A stretch of DNA of 59,896 nucleotides from Staphylococcus lugdunensis (lineage in GTDB: Bacteria; Bacillota; Bacilli; Staphylococcales; Staphylococcaceae), in contig NZ_PPPV01000016.1 of the NCBI RefSeq assembly GCF_002901705.1, forward strand, positions 237,401 through 297,296, read 5' to 3'. This document shows, one piece after another, positions 19,128-28,023 of the stretch. The notes under the pieces were generated by a model. That model was not told the DNA's origin, did not search any database, and saw nothing but the letters and a program-made list of their open reading frames with translations. How positions within the stretch are numbered: position 1 is the stretch's first letter; each line of letters begins with the position of its first letter. Both the position numbers and the translations under genes were made by a program.

Positions 19128-19439
19128 CTAAACTTCCTCCTATGTATGTCATCATTTAATATAGACCTATTATATCCATAAAGACATAATAAAACTATAA
19201 AGCTTTAAAAAAATACACATAATATATGAAAATTTTAAAAATTAAAATGTAACATACTATAAATTTATCGCTTTTGAAATAATACATGTATTTTCTATGA
19301 AAAGCTGCTTATGTATCACACAAATTCTAAATAAATCGACATTCTATATTTGAAACTAAAACATATAAAAAGCTTCCATTAAAGATTGAGCTCAACGCCC
19401 TCCCTAATGGAAGATACTTATATTACTATATTAAATCTT
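19128..19439. other. Intergenic region upstream of nirC
   Basis: A 312-bp very AT-rich region holding the presumed nirC promoter and, at 19373-19413, the terminator of the DUF218 gene. No other structure was recognised. Confidence 0.6.
19373..19413 (-). terminator. Terminator after DUF218 gene
   Basis: Arms 'cttccatta' and 'taatggaag', followed on the minus strand by CTTTTTAT. Confidence 0.75.
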
Positions 19440-20444
19440 TTAAATATTTACCATTGTAAGAATATACCATGCGATACTAGCCAACATAATTACAAGATGA
19501 AACCACCAATCCATTTTAATAATGGCAATCACTTCTCTAATAAAAGCATTGGTGAAAAAATAGCTTTTCGTTTTACTGCCAACGCTGTAAAAATTTTTGA
19601 AATGCAATTTTTTCGCTAAAAACATCGCTCTTAGAATATGAAAATCATTTGTGCATATTAAAATATTAGGTTTATTTAATGGTAAATTTTCTATCATTTC
19701 CTTAGAAAAATATAAATTTTCATATGTCGTTTTCGATTGTTGTTCACAAATAATCTCATCCTCAACGATACCTTTATCTACTAGATATTCCTTCATAGCA
19801 ACTGACTCAGGTCGCAGCTCATCATCACCCTGGCCACCACTCACTAAAAACAAATGCTGCTTATTATTTTGCTTTTGATAAATTTCTAAGCCTGCATTAA
19901 TTCTACTAGCTAAAAGTGGTGTAACTTTATTATTTATTAAACCGGATCCTAGCACTAAAAAAATATCAATAGACTTATTGCTATTTAATGTTGAATAAAA
20001 TATAGCTAAAAGCCAGCAGCTCAATATTAAGCCAAAAAAATACGTAAATATTAACGTAGTGAATAAATATGTTACAAATATATATTTTGACACATCATTG
20101 TTAACGATAAACGATACTGGAAATAAAGCAATCAAAATTACAATCCACATCGCTAACGATAAACTCAAATAGTTTGTAAGACGACTGCCTTCATTTTTCA
20201 ATAATTTTTTACTATCCCAAAATAAATAGAGAATAAAGGCGATAATCACGAGCATTGACAATAATAAATAACTACTTAAAACCATTAAGTTAAAATCAAA
20301 TAATCTATTCAAATAATAAGATACTAAAATATACATTAAAACAATGATAATAGACGTACAGTAAATATTAAGTCGACTATTTGCTTTAAACAGTAAATAT
20401 GCTATACCTAAAAGAATGAAAACAGCCAATAATAATATATACAT
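19440..20444 (-). CDS. YdcF/DUF218-family membrane protein (ElyC/SanA-like)
   Basis: A 334-residue protein: four to five N-terminal membrane helices (to about residue 155), then a cytosol- or surface-facing DUF218 domain with LVLGSGLINNKVTPLLASRI, FLVSGGQGDDE, RPESVAMKEYL, SKTTYENLYFS and NDFHILRAMFLAKKL. The last helix is at the C-terminus. DUF218 proteins are linked to envelope polysaccharide or lipid-carrier metabolism, but no reaction is settled. I chose the ATG at 20444 with AAAGGAGG 5 nt upstream, instead of an ATG 24 nt earlier. It is divergent from the ABC exporter operon, with only 134 bp between them. Confidence 0.8.
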   Translation of the reverse strand: MYILLLAVFILLGIAYLLFKANSRLNIYCTSIIIVLMYILVSYYLNRLFDFNLMVLSSYLLLSMLVIIAFILYLFWDSKKLLKNEGSRLTNYLSLSLAMWIVILIALFPVSFIVNNDVSKYIFVTYLFTTLIFTYFFGLILSCWLLAIFYSTLNSNKSIDIFLVLGSGLINNKVTPLLASRINAGLEIYQKQNNKQHLFLVSGGQGDDELRPESVAMKEYLVDKGIVEDEIICEQQSKTTYENLYFSKEMIENLPLNKPNILICTNDFHILRAMFLAKKLHFKNFYSVGSKTKSYFFTNAFIREVIAIIKMDWWFHLVIMLASIAWYILTMVNI

Positions 20445-20506
20445 TTTTCCTCCTTTAATTAAATTCACTATAACACAACAATGTTTAAATGATTACTTAT
20501 TTTGTT

Positions 20507-20524
20507 ACTTACAAAAGTGTAAGT
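20507..20524. promoter_or_regulatory. Operator-like palindrome in the divergent promoter region
   Basis: ACTTACA-AAAG-TGTAAGT is a perfect 7-bp inverted repeat with a 4-bp spacer. It overlaps a possible promoter (TTGTTA 20502-20507, TAATAT 20527-20532, a long 19-bp spacer). The palindrome would lie inside the spacer, as repressor or MerR-type sites do. No regulator gene is adjacent. Confidence 0.5.
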
Positions 20525-20578
20525 AGTAATATTTTTTTCTCGTGCTACGATGAAATTAATCACAGAGGAGGTATCTTA

Positions 20579-21268
20579 ATGAACACTTACAAAATAGAAA
20601 CCAAAAATTTATCCAAAAAGTTCAAAAACAATGTAGTCTTAAATGATATTAATTTAAAAGTTGCTCCAAACGAAGTCTATGGCTTATTAGGTATTAATGG
20701 CGCTGGAAAATCAACATTACTTAAAATCATTTGTGGTATATTATCCAGCTCACATGGCGAAATATTTTTAGATGGCGCACAGATGGTCAGAAATGATTTA
20801 TCAAATATTGGCTCGTTAATAGAGTCCCCGCCCACTTATAACCATCTAAATGCTTATGATAATCTAAAAATCGTAGCTTTAAATGAAAATATACCTTTTG
20901 ACAATATTCCACAAGTATTAAAAAAGGTCAAACTGAAAGTAGATAAACAGAAAAAAGTTAAAGATTTTTCACTGGGAATGAAACAACGTTTAGGCATTGC
21001 AATGGCGCTAATAAAAAAACCAAAGTTATTAATACTCGATGAGCCATCAAATGGCCTTGACCCTTATGGTATACAAGATTTAAGAACATTATTGAAAGAT
21101 TTAACTCAGCAAGGTACAAGCATCATTGTATCAAGTCATATACTTTCCGAAATACAAATATTAGCTGATCATATCGGTATTATTCACAACGGTAAATTAA
21201 AGTATCAAAAAGAAAATAATACTAATGAAAATCTAGAAAAAATATTTTTCGATATTACAAAGGAGTAA
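20579..21268 (+). CDS. ABC exporter ATPase, LanF/BcrA-like
   Basis: A 229-residue ATPase. Walker A GINGAGKST (near residue 41), Q-loop region, signature FSLGMKQRLG (near 130), Walker B LLILDEPSNGLDP (near 152) and the switch His in SSHIL are intact. Together with the next two membrane genes it forms a LanFEG/BcrAB-type exporter, a class that protects against lantibiotics or bacitracin-like peptides. I chose the ATG at 20579 behind GAGGAGG; a longer frame exists but has no ribosome site. The next gene starts 3 bp after. Confidence 0.85.
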   Translation: MNTYKIETKNLSKKFKNNVVLNDINLKVAPNEVYGLLGINGAGKSTLLKIICGILSSSHGEIFLDGAQMVRNDLSNIGSLIESPPTYNHLNAYDNLKIVALNENIPFDNIPQVLKKVKLKVDKQKKVKDFSLGMKQRLGIAMALIKKPKLLILDEPSNGLDPYGIQDLRTLLKDLTQQGTSIIVSSHILSEIQILADHIGIIHNGKLKYQKENNTNENLEKIFFDITKE

Positions 21269-21271
21269 ATT

Positions 21272-22033
21272 ATGATGAAAAATTTAAAGACTGAATTACT
21301 TAAATTAAAAAGTTCCTCAGCTATGTATATGCTCATTTCATCGCCATTAATATTTTTAGCTTTTGCAATATTTACGGCGTTATTTGCTCAAGGTCAACCT
21401 GATAAGAATGAACTTTCTCCATATTTATCTTTGACGTTTAATTTATGGCCGTTTTTCGTGATACCTATACTTACATGTATCGTTGCTAACTCTCTCCTCA
21501 ATATGGAAATAAAAAACAATCATTTTTCTTATTACAAAAGCAACAATTGGTCTATTAACAGCATGATTAAAAACAAAATCATTGTAACCATCATAGGCTT
21601 TATCATTCATGCTATCTTGATATTTATCGTTTCAATGATTGGTAACGCATTAACTTCTGGTGCTCCAATAAACCCATTACTAATATTCGTGACGATAACA
21701 CTTATTTTAATTTCTAGTTTATCGTTGATACCTATAAACTTTATTTTAGTGAGAAATACAGGTGTTTTTCTTGCGATATTTCTAAATCTTTTTTTATCAA
21801 TATTAAGCATAATTACTATAACTATGACAAAAATATTTTGGATTCTCCCTTGGTCTTATATCGGTAGAATTCCATTAATCACTTTATCATTACATCCAAA
21901 TGGTACTTTATTATCTAAGTCGAGCCCATTTTTTAATGATTTACATGCTTTATTAATCGTTTTAATCGTAAGTACCATTTATTTCGTTGCATTTTTCTTC
22001 TTAAATAATAATAAATCTTGGAGGATAAAATGA
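21272..22033 (+). CDS. ABC exporter permease 1, LanE/MutE-like
   Basis: A 253-residue membrane protein with six predicted helices and a short cytosolic start (KNLKTELLKLKSSSAMYMLI), typical of ABC-2 type permeases of lantibiotic-immunity systems. Sequence is poorly conserved in this class, so the call rests on topology, size and operon position between the ATPase and a second permease. AAAGGAG precedes the start; its TGA overlaps the ATG of the next gene. Confidence 0.7.
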   Translation: MMKNLKTELLKLKSSSAMYMLISSPLIFLAFAIFTALFAQGQPDKNELSPYLSLTFNLWPFFVIPILTCIVANSLLNMEIKNNHFSYYKSNNWSINSMIKNKIIVTIIGFIIHAILIFIVSMIGNALTSGAPINPLLIFVTITLILISSLSLIPINFILVRNTGVFLAIFLNLFLSILSIITITMTKIFWILPWSYIGRIPLITLSLHPNGTLLSKSSPFFNDLHALLIVLIVSTIYFVAFFFLNNNKSWRIK

Positions 22034-22722
22034 TAAATGAATTTAAAATCATAAAATTAAAATTTATATCAGACATTTTAACCTATATACCACTCATGTT
22101 TACACTTTTTTATATTTTATGTATTGATCTCTATTTAGGTCCCTCATGGCATAAAACAGCTATTCAAATATATACTGGTTGCTTTAATGCGATTACGCCA
22201 TTAATATTGTCCATCACAGTGTTTCAGACAATTAAATTTGAAGAGGGCATAGGACATTTCAACCATATTTTAAGTAAGACTAGCCGTTTATCATGGGCTC
22301 TAGCCACACTCATGTATATTTATATAAACTACGTCCTATCGTTAATCATTTCTACTTTAAATTTAATCATCATGAGTGAAAACTTAAATATTAGCTTATT
22401 TTACTTATTGACTAGTCTGCTATTTAATATTTTAATAACAGTCATCATATTTATGATCGGTCTCTTTATCAAAAGCGTGCTTGCAATTGTTGGAGGTATA
22501 TTTAGTGTAATATTTAACATCTATTTTGGTATGGAAGTTTTAGGCGACCAGTCATGGTATTACATGCCAATCACATATGCTACACGCTATATTCCTATGT
22601 ATATCCAAAATAGTGTACCTTATGTTTTAACGTTAATCCTATACGTTATGAGTTTAATCATTATTTGTGGCTTTTTAATGCTAACCATTAAGAAATGGTC
22701 AGGTAGAAAAATTAATGATTAA
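22030..22722 (+). CDS. ABC exporter permease 2, LanG/MutG-like
   Basis: A 230-residue membrane protein with about six helices, opening INEFKIIKLKFISDIL like other ABC-2 permeases. The start is the ATG at 22030, which overlaps the upstream stop (ATGA) and has TTGGAGGAT before it. Third gene of the exporter operon; a 12-bp-stem terminator follows at 22794-22838. The substrate is unknown. No lantibiotic precursor or modification gene lies nearby, so a self-immunity role is not supported; defence or cell-surface detoxification is an inference. Confidence 0.7.
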   Translation: MINEFKIIKLKFISDILTYIPLMFTLFYILCIDLYLGPSWHKTAIQIYTGCFNAITPLILSITVFQTIKFEEGIGHFNHILSKTSRLSWALATLMYIYINYVLSLIISTLNLIIMSENLNISLFYLLTSLLFNILITVIIFMIGLFIKSVLAIVGGIFSVIFNIYFGMEVLGDQSWYYMPITYATRYIPMYIQNSVPYVLTLILYVMSLIIICGFLMLTIKKWSGRKIND

Positions 22723-22793
22723 TTTATAAGGTACATCGTATTGATTATGAGGCTCATATAAGCAATATTTATCAAAACTTACAGTATAAGGAA

Positions 22794-22838
22794 AAATGCT
22801 ATTAACGAATTGAAATAGTTCATTCATTAATAGCATTT
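22794..22838. terminator. Terminator after the LanFEG-like operon
   Basis: Arms 'aaatgctattaa' and 'ttaatagcattt'. It lies between two convergent units and can serve both. Confidence 0.8.
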
Positions 22839-22881
22839 CCCAATTTATTCTTATAATAATAGGTTAAGTTGTTCAACATAC

Positions 22882-23061
22882 CTATTGACGTTTGAGTTGT
22901 GATAAAATTTTTAATCCTAAAGCAAAGTAGCCATAGCCAAGCGCTAGTCTTAAGAGATATTTTAATGTAGGACTTTTAATCCACTTAGAATTAAATATTA
23001 ATGTCGGTACCAATGTACTATATGCATATAAGACTAAAACTTTTAAATATCTTGATTTCAT
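22882..23061 (-). CDS. Small hypothetical membrane-associated protein
   Basis: A 59-residue basic protein (MKSRYLKVLVLYAYSTLVPT...) with two hydrophobic stretches near residues 6-24 and 37-50. I do not recognise a family. I favour it as real because of the GAGG ribosome site 9 nt before the ATG at 23061, its isolated position without a competing frame, and codon use like its neighbours. I have a vague memory of similar small staphylococcal proteins. Function unknown. Confidence 0.55.
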   Translation of the reverse strand: MKSRYLKVLVLYAYSTLVPTLIFNSKWIKSPTLKYLLRLALGYGYFALGLKILSQLKRQ

Positions 23062-23122
23062 TGTTATCAACCTCTTTTCAAGATTATTTTAACGTAATCG
23101 CATTAAATAAAGCGTGTCATTT

Positions 23123-23602
23123 TCATGACAATTCTTTTTTTAGTAGTTGTTCAAGCTGAGTTAAAGTCTTTCGCATACCAGTTTCAACACCCATGGATAA
23201 CGCTTGTTCAGCAGCTGTCGCAGTTGGAAAAATAGTCGTAGACGTCACTTCTGTTTGTTGCTTATTCAATTGTTTGAATTCTAATACCACTTTCATCCCT
23301 GGTAATCGTGTATCTTTATCACCGTCTTTTGTAGCAAAGAAATCAAAGTAAACAATCTGATACGGTGCTTGAACCATATGGTATTCGGTTAATGTATAAC
23401 TAGTCGCTTCTGGTGTTGTAATAGCATAAAATGCTTTTCCACCAGTCACTGCTTCAAAATGATAGACCTTAATTTTAGCACCTGGTGGATGAAACCATTG
23501 TTCAAATAGTGATTGTGTTGTATAAGCCTTGAACACTTCAATGATAGGAGCATGAAATGTTATATGCGCAATGATTTGATTTAATTGGCGTTCAATGTGC
23601 AT
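23123..23602 (-). CDS. SRPBCC/AHSA1-family protein
   Basis: A 159-residue START-like fold protein of the AHSA1 (Hsp90 ATPase activator C-terminal domain-like) group. Family marks: ITFHAPIIEVFKAYTTQSLFEQWFHPPGA at the N-terminus (helix-grip entry, 'W..P'), GGKAFYAI, and a C-terminal helix GMRKTLTQLEQLL. Bacterial members bind small hydrophobic ligands; their roles are mostly unknown. GGAGGATAGG precedes the ATG. It is followed at 37 bp by the DsbA gene upstream on the same strand, so it may be co-transcribed with it. Confidence 0.85.
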   Translation of the reverse strand: MHIERQLNQIIAHITFHAPIIEVFKAYTTQSLFEQWFHPPGAKIKVYHFEAVTGGKAFYAITTPEATSYTLTEYHMVQAPYQIVYFDFFATKDGDKDTRLPGMKVVLEFKQLNKQQTEVTSTTIFPTATAAEQALSMGVETGMRKTLTQLEQLLKKELS

Positions 23603-23655
23603 ATGACCTATCCTCCTTTATATGTTAGTTGATCAATATGTTTTTTACGAAGTGC

Positions 23656-24264
23656 TTATTTATCAAGTTGTTGTTCCCAGCTTTTTATATCATATGGGTC
23701 TTTTACTTTTTTACCATTAATAAATACAGTTGGTGCTTTGGATATATGATGCTTCTTATATAATTGTTTATCTTTATCAGCCGCTTTCCATGACTGACTA
23801 TTTTCTTGTTTATAATCTGCTTTGATTTTGTGCTTTTGTTGTTGACTAATATTAAGTTGATCTATTTGTTTGTCGATTAATTTTGGTGTAATCCATTCTT
23901 TGTCATCATTTTTCTCTTGTGCAGCGTATATTTTTTGTTGAAAATCTAAATATGCTTGTGGGGCAATAGCATTAACTGCATGGCCTGCACGCGCACCAAT
24001 AATGGAATCTTTGCCTAAAAAAGCCATGTTGATGAATTGATAGTCTGCTTTACCTGTATCAATATATTTCTTTTTAATTGTTGGCATGACTTGTGTTTCT
24101 ACTTTTTTACAATATGGGCACTTGTAATCGCCATACTCAACGATAAGGGGTTTATTATGTTTAGTAGCTTGTGGTGCACTTGGAGCGTCTTTCTTTTGTT
24201 GTGCACATGCACTTAAAATAACTAAAAAAGTCAATAATAGTATGATGGATAATCGTTTTTTCAT
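23656..24264 (-). CDS. dsbA: DsbA, membrane-bound thiol-disulfide oxidoreductase lipoprotein
   Basis: A 202-residue lipoprotein: signal peptide with lipobox LSAC (lipidated C20), then a thioredoxin fold with an active site C49-P-Y-C52 (GDYKCPYCKK), an inserted helical domain and the cis-Pro loop SKAPTVFING (near residue 175). S. aureus DsbA is the same: lipid-anchored, CPYC, without a DsbB partner. It oxidises cysteines of exported proteins. It follows the DUF4467 lipoprotein gene by 21 bp on the same strand. Confidence 0.9.
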   Translation of the reverse strand: MKKRLSIILLLTFLVILSACAQQKKDAPSAPQATKHNKPLIVEYGDYKCPYCKKVETQVMPTIKKKYIDTGKADYQFINMAFLGKDSIIGARAGHAVNAIAPQAYLDFQQKIYAAQEKNDDKEWITPKLIDKQIDQLNISQQQKHKIKADYKQENSQSWKAADKDKQLYKKHHISKAPTVFINGKKVKDPYDIKSWEQQLDK

Positions 24265-24285
24265 ATGTGCTCCTTAACGTTTAGG

Positions 24286-24654
24286 TTAGTTCATATTTTC
24301 TTCTTTATAATCTGGATCGTGCTTTTGAATATATCCCTTTGCATCGAAATTTTCTTTAAAACTTATCGTTTTACCACTAAATTGATACGCATAATAGTGA
24401 ATCTCATCATTATCACTAAGCGGTTTATATCCTAAAATGACATATTTGCCATATTCAAAGACATAAATGTTAGCATCCTTTTTATCAAAATGCTTAACGA
24501 CGTCGCCTTGATCATGTTTTGCTAAACGTTCTTGCTTATCATCTTGCATTTTAACCGCCTTATCTATCTTTTCGGTATATTTACCACTGCTGCAAGCTGT
24601 CAGCAGTAGAACGATTAATGTTAAGGCCATTGCTAACTTTTTCAAGTTATTCAC
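24286..24654 (-). CDS. Cystatin-like fold lipoprotein (DUF4467)
   Basis: A 122-residue lipoprotein with lipobox LLTAC (C21). The mature part begins with a charged helix (KIDKAVKMQDDKQERLAKHD) and continues into beta strands (ANIYVFEYGKYVILGYKP, EIHYYAYQF), which is the DUF4467 cystatin-like layout known from S. aureus lipoproteins. No function is established. It stands first in a two- or three-gene unit with dsbA and perhaps the AHSA1 gene, suggesting an envelope role. Confidence 0.75.
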   Translation of the reverse strand: MNNLKKLAMALTLIVLLLTACSSGKYTEKIDKAVKMQDDKQERLAKHDQGDVVKHFDKKDANIYVFEYGKYVILGYKPLSDNDEIHYYAYQFSGKTISFKENFDAKGYIQKHDPDYKEENMN

Positions 24655-24897
24655 TCCTAAGCTTTTAATTTATTTAATCTAGGATTCCCTATCATCCTTT
24701 AATACATGTCTAATCATACAACGATACGGGCAAACGTGCCAGTTGAAATAACAAGTTAATAAATGTTAAATAATATAATATTACTTTTATTCCATTTTCG
24801 AACTTATACAACTAAAGTATGATGGAATAATATGTGTATTTATAATGTAATTTTGTTACACTATACCTATTCAGTAAAATAGAGGAGTAGATTTAAT

Positions 24898-26145
24898 ATG
24901 AAGTTCATGACTATCACTGCAGAAGAATTCGATCAATTTACAAAAACACATTTTTCACATTATACCCAATCAAGTATGCATTACCTCACTCGCTCAGAAA
25001 TGAAACATGATGTTCATTTGGTTGGCGTAAAAGATGACCAGAATGAAGTAATTGCTGCTTGTCTATTAACGGAAGCACCTGCCTTACGCTTCTTTAAATA
25101 CTTTTACACCCATCGCGGTCCAGTCATGGATTACAGCAATATTGAATTAGTTCATTATTTCTTTAAATCTCTCACAAACTTTTTAAAACAACGCAATTGT
25201 CTTTATGTCCTTGTTGATCCATATATTTTAGAGAACTTACATAACGCAGATGGTGAGATTTTAAAATCTTACGACAATCGTGCAGTAATAAAAACATTAG
25301 AAGATTTAGGTTATAAACATCAAGGCTGGTCAGTTGGCTACGATATGATGAGTCAAATTCGTTGGCTTTCTGTACTGGATTTAAAAGACAAGAACGAAGA
25401 TCAATTGATGAAAGAAATGGATTATCAAACGCGTCGCAATATTAAAAAAACCTATGAAATGGGTGTCAAAGTTAAAACATTGCCGATTGAAGACACGCAT
25501 ACGTTTTTCGAGTTATTCCAAATGGCTGAAGAAAAGCATGGTTTTTCATTTAGAGATGAACCTTACTTTATAGAAATGCAAAAAATATACCAAGATCATG
25601 CAATGCTAAAATTGGCTTATATCGATTTAAATGATTACTTGGCTACGTTAAAGGCAGATCGTGATAAATTGAAGCAACAGCTTTCAGACATAGAAACTGC
25701 TTTACAAGAGAGTCCAAACTCTAAGAAAAATAAAAATAAACATACACAAGTAACGCAACAAGTTGCAAGTAATCAACGCAAAATTAAAGAAACTGAAACT
25801 CAAATGGATAAAGAAGGTCATATCTTAAATTTAGCGGCTGCATTATATATCTATAACGACCATGAAATGTATTATTTATCCAGTGGTTCAAATCCAAAAT
25901 ACAATGCTTACATGGGTGCATATCGTTTACAATGGGAAATGATTAAATTTGCGAAAGAACACAATCTCGACCGTTACAATTTCTACGGTGTTACTGGAGA
26001 CTTTAGTGAAGATGCCGAAGATGCTGGTGTACAAAAATTTAAAGAAGGCTTTAACGCTCAAGTATATGAATACATTGGAGATTTTATTAAACCAATTAAA
26101 CCGGTATTTTATAAACTACAACAATTTATCGCACATAGAAAATAA
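24898..26145 (+). CDS. fmhA: FmhA, FemABX-family peptidyltransferase-like protein
   Basis: A 415-residue protein of the FemABX family, which adds amino acids from aminoacyl-tRNA to the peptidoglycan side-chain. Two GNAT-like halves are visible, with a coiled-coil arm between (about residues 245-300, DYLATLKADRDKLKQQLSD...), as in FemA/B. The C-terminal part has YLSSGSNPKYNAYMGAYRLQWE and DRYNFYGVTGDF typical of the family. FmhA is the member placed near this locus in S. aureus; its role is unsettled, with FemA/FemB elsewhere making the pentaglycine bridge. GAGGAG precedes ATG. Confidence 0.85.
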   Translation: MKFMTITAEEFDQFTKTHFSHYTQSSMHYLTRSEMKHDVHLVGVKDDQNEVIAACLLTEAPALRFFKYFYTHRGPVMDYSNIELVHYFFKSLTNFLKQRNCLYVLVDPYILENLHNADGEILKSYDNRAVIKTLEDLGYKHQGWSVGYDMMSQIRWLSVLDLKDKNEDQLMKEMDYQTRRNIKKTYEMGVKVKTLPIEDTHTFFELFQMAEEKHGFSFRDEPYFIEMQKIYQDHAMLKLAYIDLNDYLATLKADRDKLKQQLSDIETALQESPNSKKNKNKHTQVTQQVASNQRKIKETETQMDKEGHILNLAAALYIYNDHEMYYLSSGSNPKYNAYMGAYRLQWEMIKFAKEHNLDRYNFYGVTGDFSEDAEDAGVQKFKEGFNAQVYEYIGDFIKPIKPVFYKLQQFIAHRK

Positions 26146-26566
26146 TTAGTTGGGTCAGGTTACCTAAAAAATTAAGAAGCAGGACAGAATTCATATAAAA
26201 ATATCCAGTAAATAACTTTTATAAATTCATTTACTGGCTTCTTTATTTACTCGTATTGTTGGCTCGCTTTCTTAGGGGACAGCTTCATCTTGTCCTGTTC
26301 ATTCAAGAGTCTCACCAAAATACGGCGCATTTATATGTAATTTTATATCAACATAATTAAAAACAGTCTGGGACATAATTATGTTTTAAGTTATGAACTC
26401 TATATTGGCAGTAGTTGACTGGATTAAAAATACGCTTATACCAAGCTTTTTCAATCCTAGTCAACCTTGCCGGGGCAAGACTAAGAATTCATTATGAATT
26501 CTGTCCCGCTCCCTTTTTTATTTGTCCAAGAACTTTATGCCCCAGACTCCTAATCATTCTATGTTG
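26146..26566. repeat. Composite intergenic repeat (family B copy 2 and family A copy)
   Basis: 421 bp without a gene. Positions 26237-26354 are the inverted second copy of the unit at 99-235: 'cgtattgttggctcgctttc', 'taggggacagctt', 'caagagtctcaccaaaatac'. Relative to copy 1 it lacks about 14 nt. Positions 26366-26516 are a full family A copy in reverse orientation ('gtctgggacataattatg', 'attggcagtagttgactgg', 'aatcctagtcaaccttgcc', 'attctgtcccgctccc'). A tail 'atgccccagactcc' ends at about 26552. Confidence 0.85.
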
Positions 26567-27298
26567 TTATTCTTCATTAATGACATTCAAAAAGCGTCTT
26601 AGCTCATCTGTTTTTGGTTGATTAAATAGTTGTTCTGGTGGACCTTGTTCCCCGATAATGCCGTCATGAATAAACACGATACGGTTAGACACTTCTTTCG
26701 CAAAGCGCATTTCATGGGTCACAATAACCATCGTCATTCCCTCATCTGCAAGCTCTCTAATCACTTTCAATACATCTGTAACTAGCTCAGGATCTAGCGC
26801 AGATGTAGGTTCATCAAAGAGCATGACCTTAGGATTCATGGCTAATGCACGCGCAATAGCTACACGTTGTTGTTGTCCACCTGATAAAGCGTGGGGACGC
26901 TGGTCTTTGACACTTATTAAACCTACCTTTTCTAATAAAGCTAATGCTATACGATCCGCTTCAGACTTTTTCATTTTCTTAACGGTAACTAATCCTTCCA
27001 TCACATTCTCTAACGCTGTTTTATGAGGAAAAAGATTATAGCTTTGAAATACCATACCTGATTGTTTACGCACATTAATTTGTGACTTCTTATCATCTGC
27101 CGTGTAAGTAACACCGTTAACTGAAACCGTTCCTTCAGTTGGAATTTCCAATGCATTCATCATTCTTAATAATGTTGTTTTACCAGAACCAGAGCGCCCA
27201 ATAAATGTGATGACTTCTCCTTTTTCTACCGTCAAATTGACGCCTTTAATCACTTCTTTATCATTGAAGGATTTATGAATATTGTTAAGTTCTATCAT
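26567..27298 (-). CDS. tcyC: TcyC, cystine ABC transporter ATPase
   Basis: A 243-residue polar-amino-acid ABC ATPase: Walker [10 protein letters not shown] (near residue 34), signature [15 protein letters not shown] (near 138), Walker [15 protein letters not shown] (near 158), switch VTHEM. It overlaps the permease stop as ATGA. Gene order and sequence match the S. aureus TcyABC cystine/cysteine importer. Last gene of the operon; repeat DNA follows directly. Confidence 0.85.
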   Translation of the reverse strand: MIELNNIHKSFNDKEVIKGVNLTVEKGEVITFIGRSGSGKTTLLRMMNALEIPTEGTVSVNGVTYTADDKKSQINVRKQSGMVFQSYNLFPHKTALENVMEGLVTVKKMKKSEADRIALALLEKVGLISVKDQRPHALSGGQQQRVAIARALAMNPKVMLFDEPTSALDPELVTDVLKVIRELADEGMTMVIVTHEMRFAKEVSNRIVFIHDGIIGEQGPPEQLFNQPKTDELRRFLNVINEE

Positions 27299-28023
27299 GA
27301 ACGATACCCTCTTTCAATTTTAGATTCATATAATCCTTGGAGCACTGAAATAATAAAGCAGACAACCCAATACATGATGGCTACTAAAATATATATTGTA
27401 AAATATTCATACGTTGTTGAAGCCACCTCTTGTGCTTTACGGAACATTTCCGCTACTAAAATAAAGCCTAATAGCGATGTATCCTTTATCAAGCTTAAAA
27501 ATGTGTTTCCTAAAGCAGGGATAGACACACGAATAGCCTGAGGTAAAATGATACGTTGCACCGTTTGACGATAAGTCATCCCAATGGAATATGCTGCTTC
27601 AGTTTGTCCTTTCGGAATGGAAATAATACCACCACGAATAATTTCGGATGCATACGCACCTACATTTAGAGATAAACCTATAATTGCAGCAATAACTGGT
27701 GCAAGTGTCCATTGATTATCTGCATCACCTGTGATTAATCTTCCTAATTCTGGTATACCATAGAAGATAATAAATAATTGTACAATCATTGGTGTGCCTC
27801 GAATAATTGAAACATATATACGTGCAATGGCTCTTAATATTCTACTGGTTGATATTCGCATTAAAGCAGTAAATAATGCAAGAATTAACCCAAGAATAAA
27901 AGTCACAATTGTAATCGGAATAGAATATTTAACTAATCCTTCTAACATAGGTCCGAAGGCTTGTCCAGCTGCGTCTAAAGCATGTTGCTGTTCATTATTG
28001 AGGTTTAGAAACATCTTCACCAA
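27295..28023 (-). CDS. tcyB: TcyB, cystine ABC transporter permease
   Basis: A 242-residue HisM/GlnP-type permease with about five helices and the EAA loop [25 protein letters not shown] split across residues about 145-170. The start overlaps the end of tcyA by 29 bp. The first ATG (28023) and an ATG three codons later (28014) are both possible, neither with a strong ribosome site, so translation is probably coupled to tcyA. Confidence 0.85.
   Translation of the reverse strand: MVKMFLNLNNEQQHALDAAGQAFGPMLEGLVKYSIPITIVTFILGLILALFTALMRISTSRILRAIARIYVSIIRGTPMIVQLFIIFYGIPELGRLITGDADNQWTLAPVIAAIIGLSLNVGAYASEIIRGGIISIPKGQTEAAYSIGMTYRQTVQRIILPQAIRVSIPALGNTFLSLIKDTSLLGFILVAEMFRKAQEVASTTYEYFTIYILVAIMYWVVCFIISVLQGLYESKIERGYRS

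Noticed and set aside
24787..24830. Inverted pair 'ttattccat'/'atggaataa' as an operator of fmhA
   Set aside because: The arms are 9 bp but AT-rich with a spacer over 20 bp; in DNA of this composition it may be chance, and no known regulator fits.
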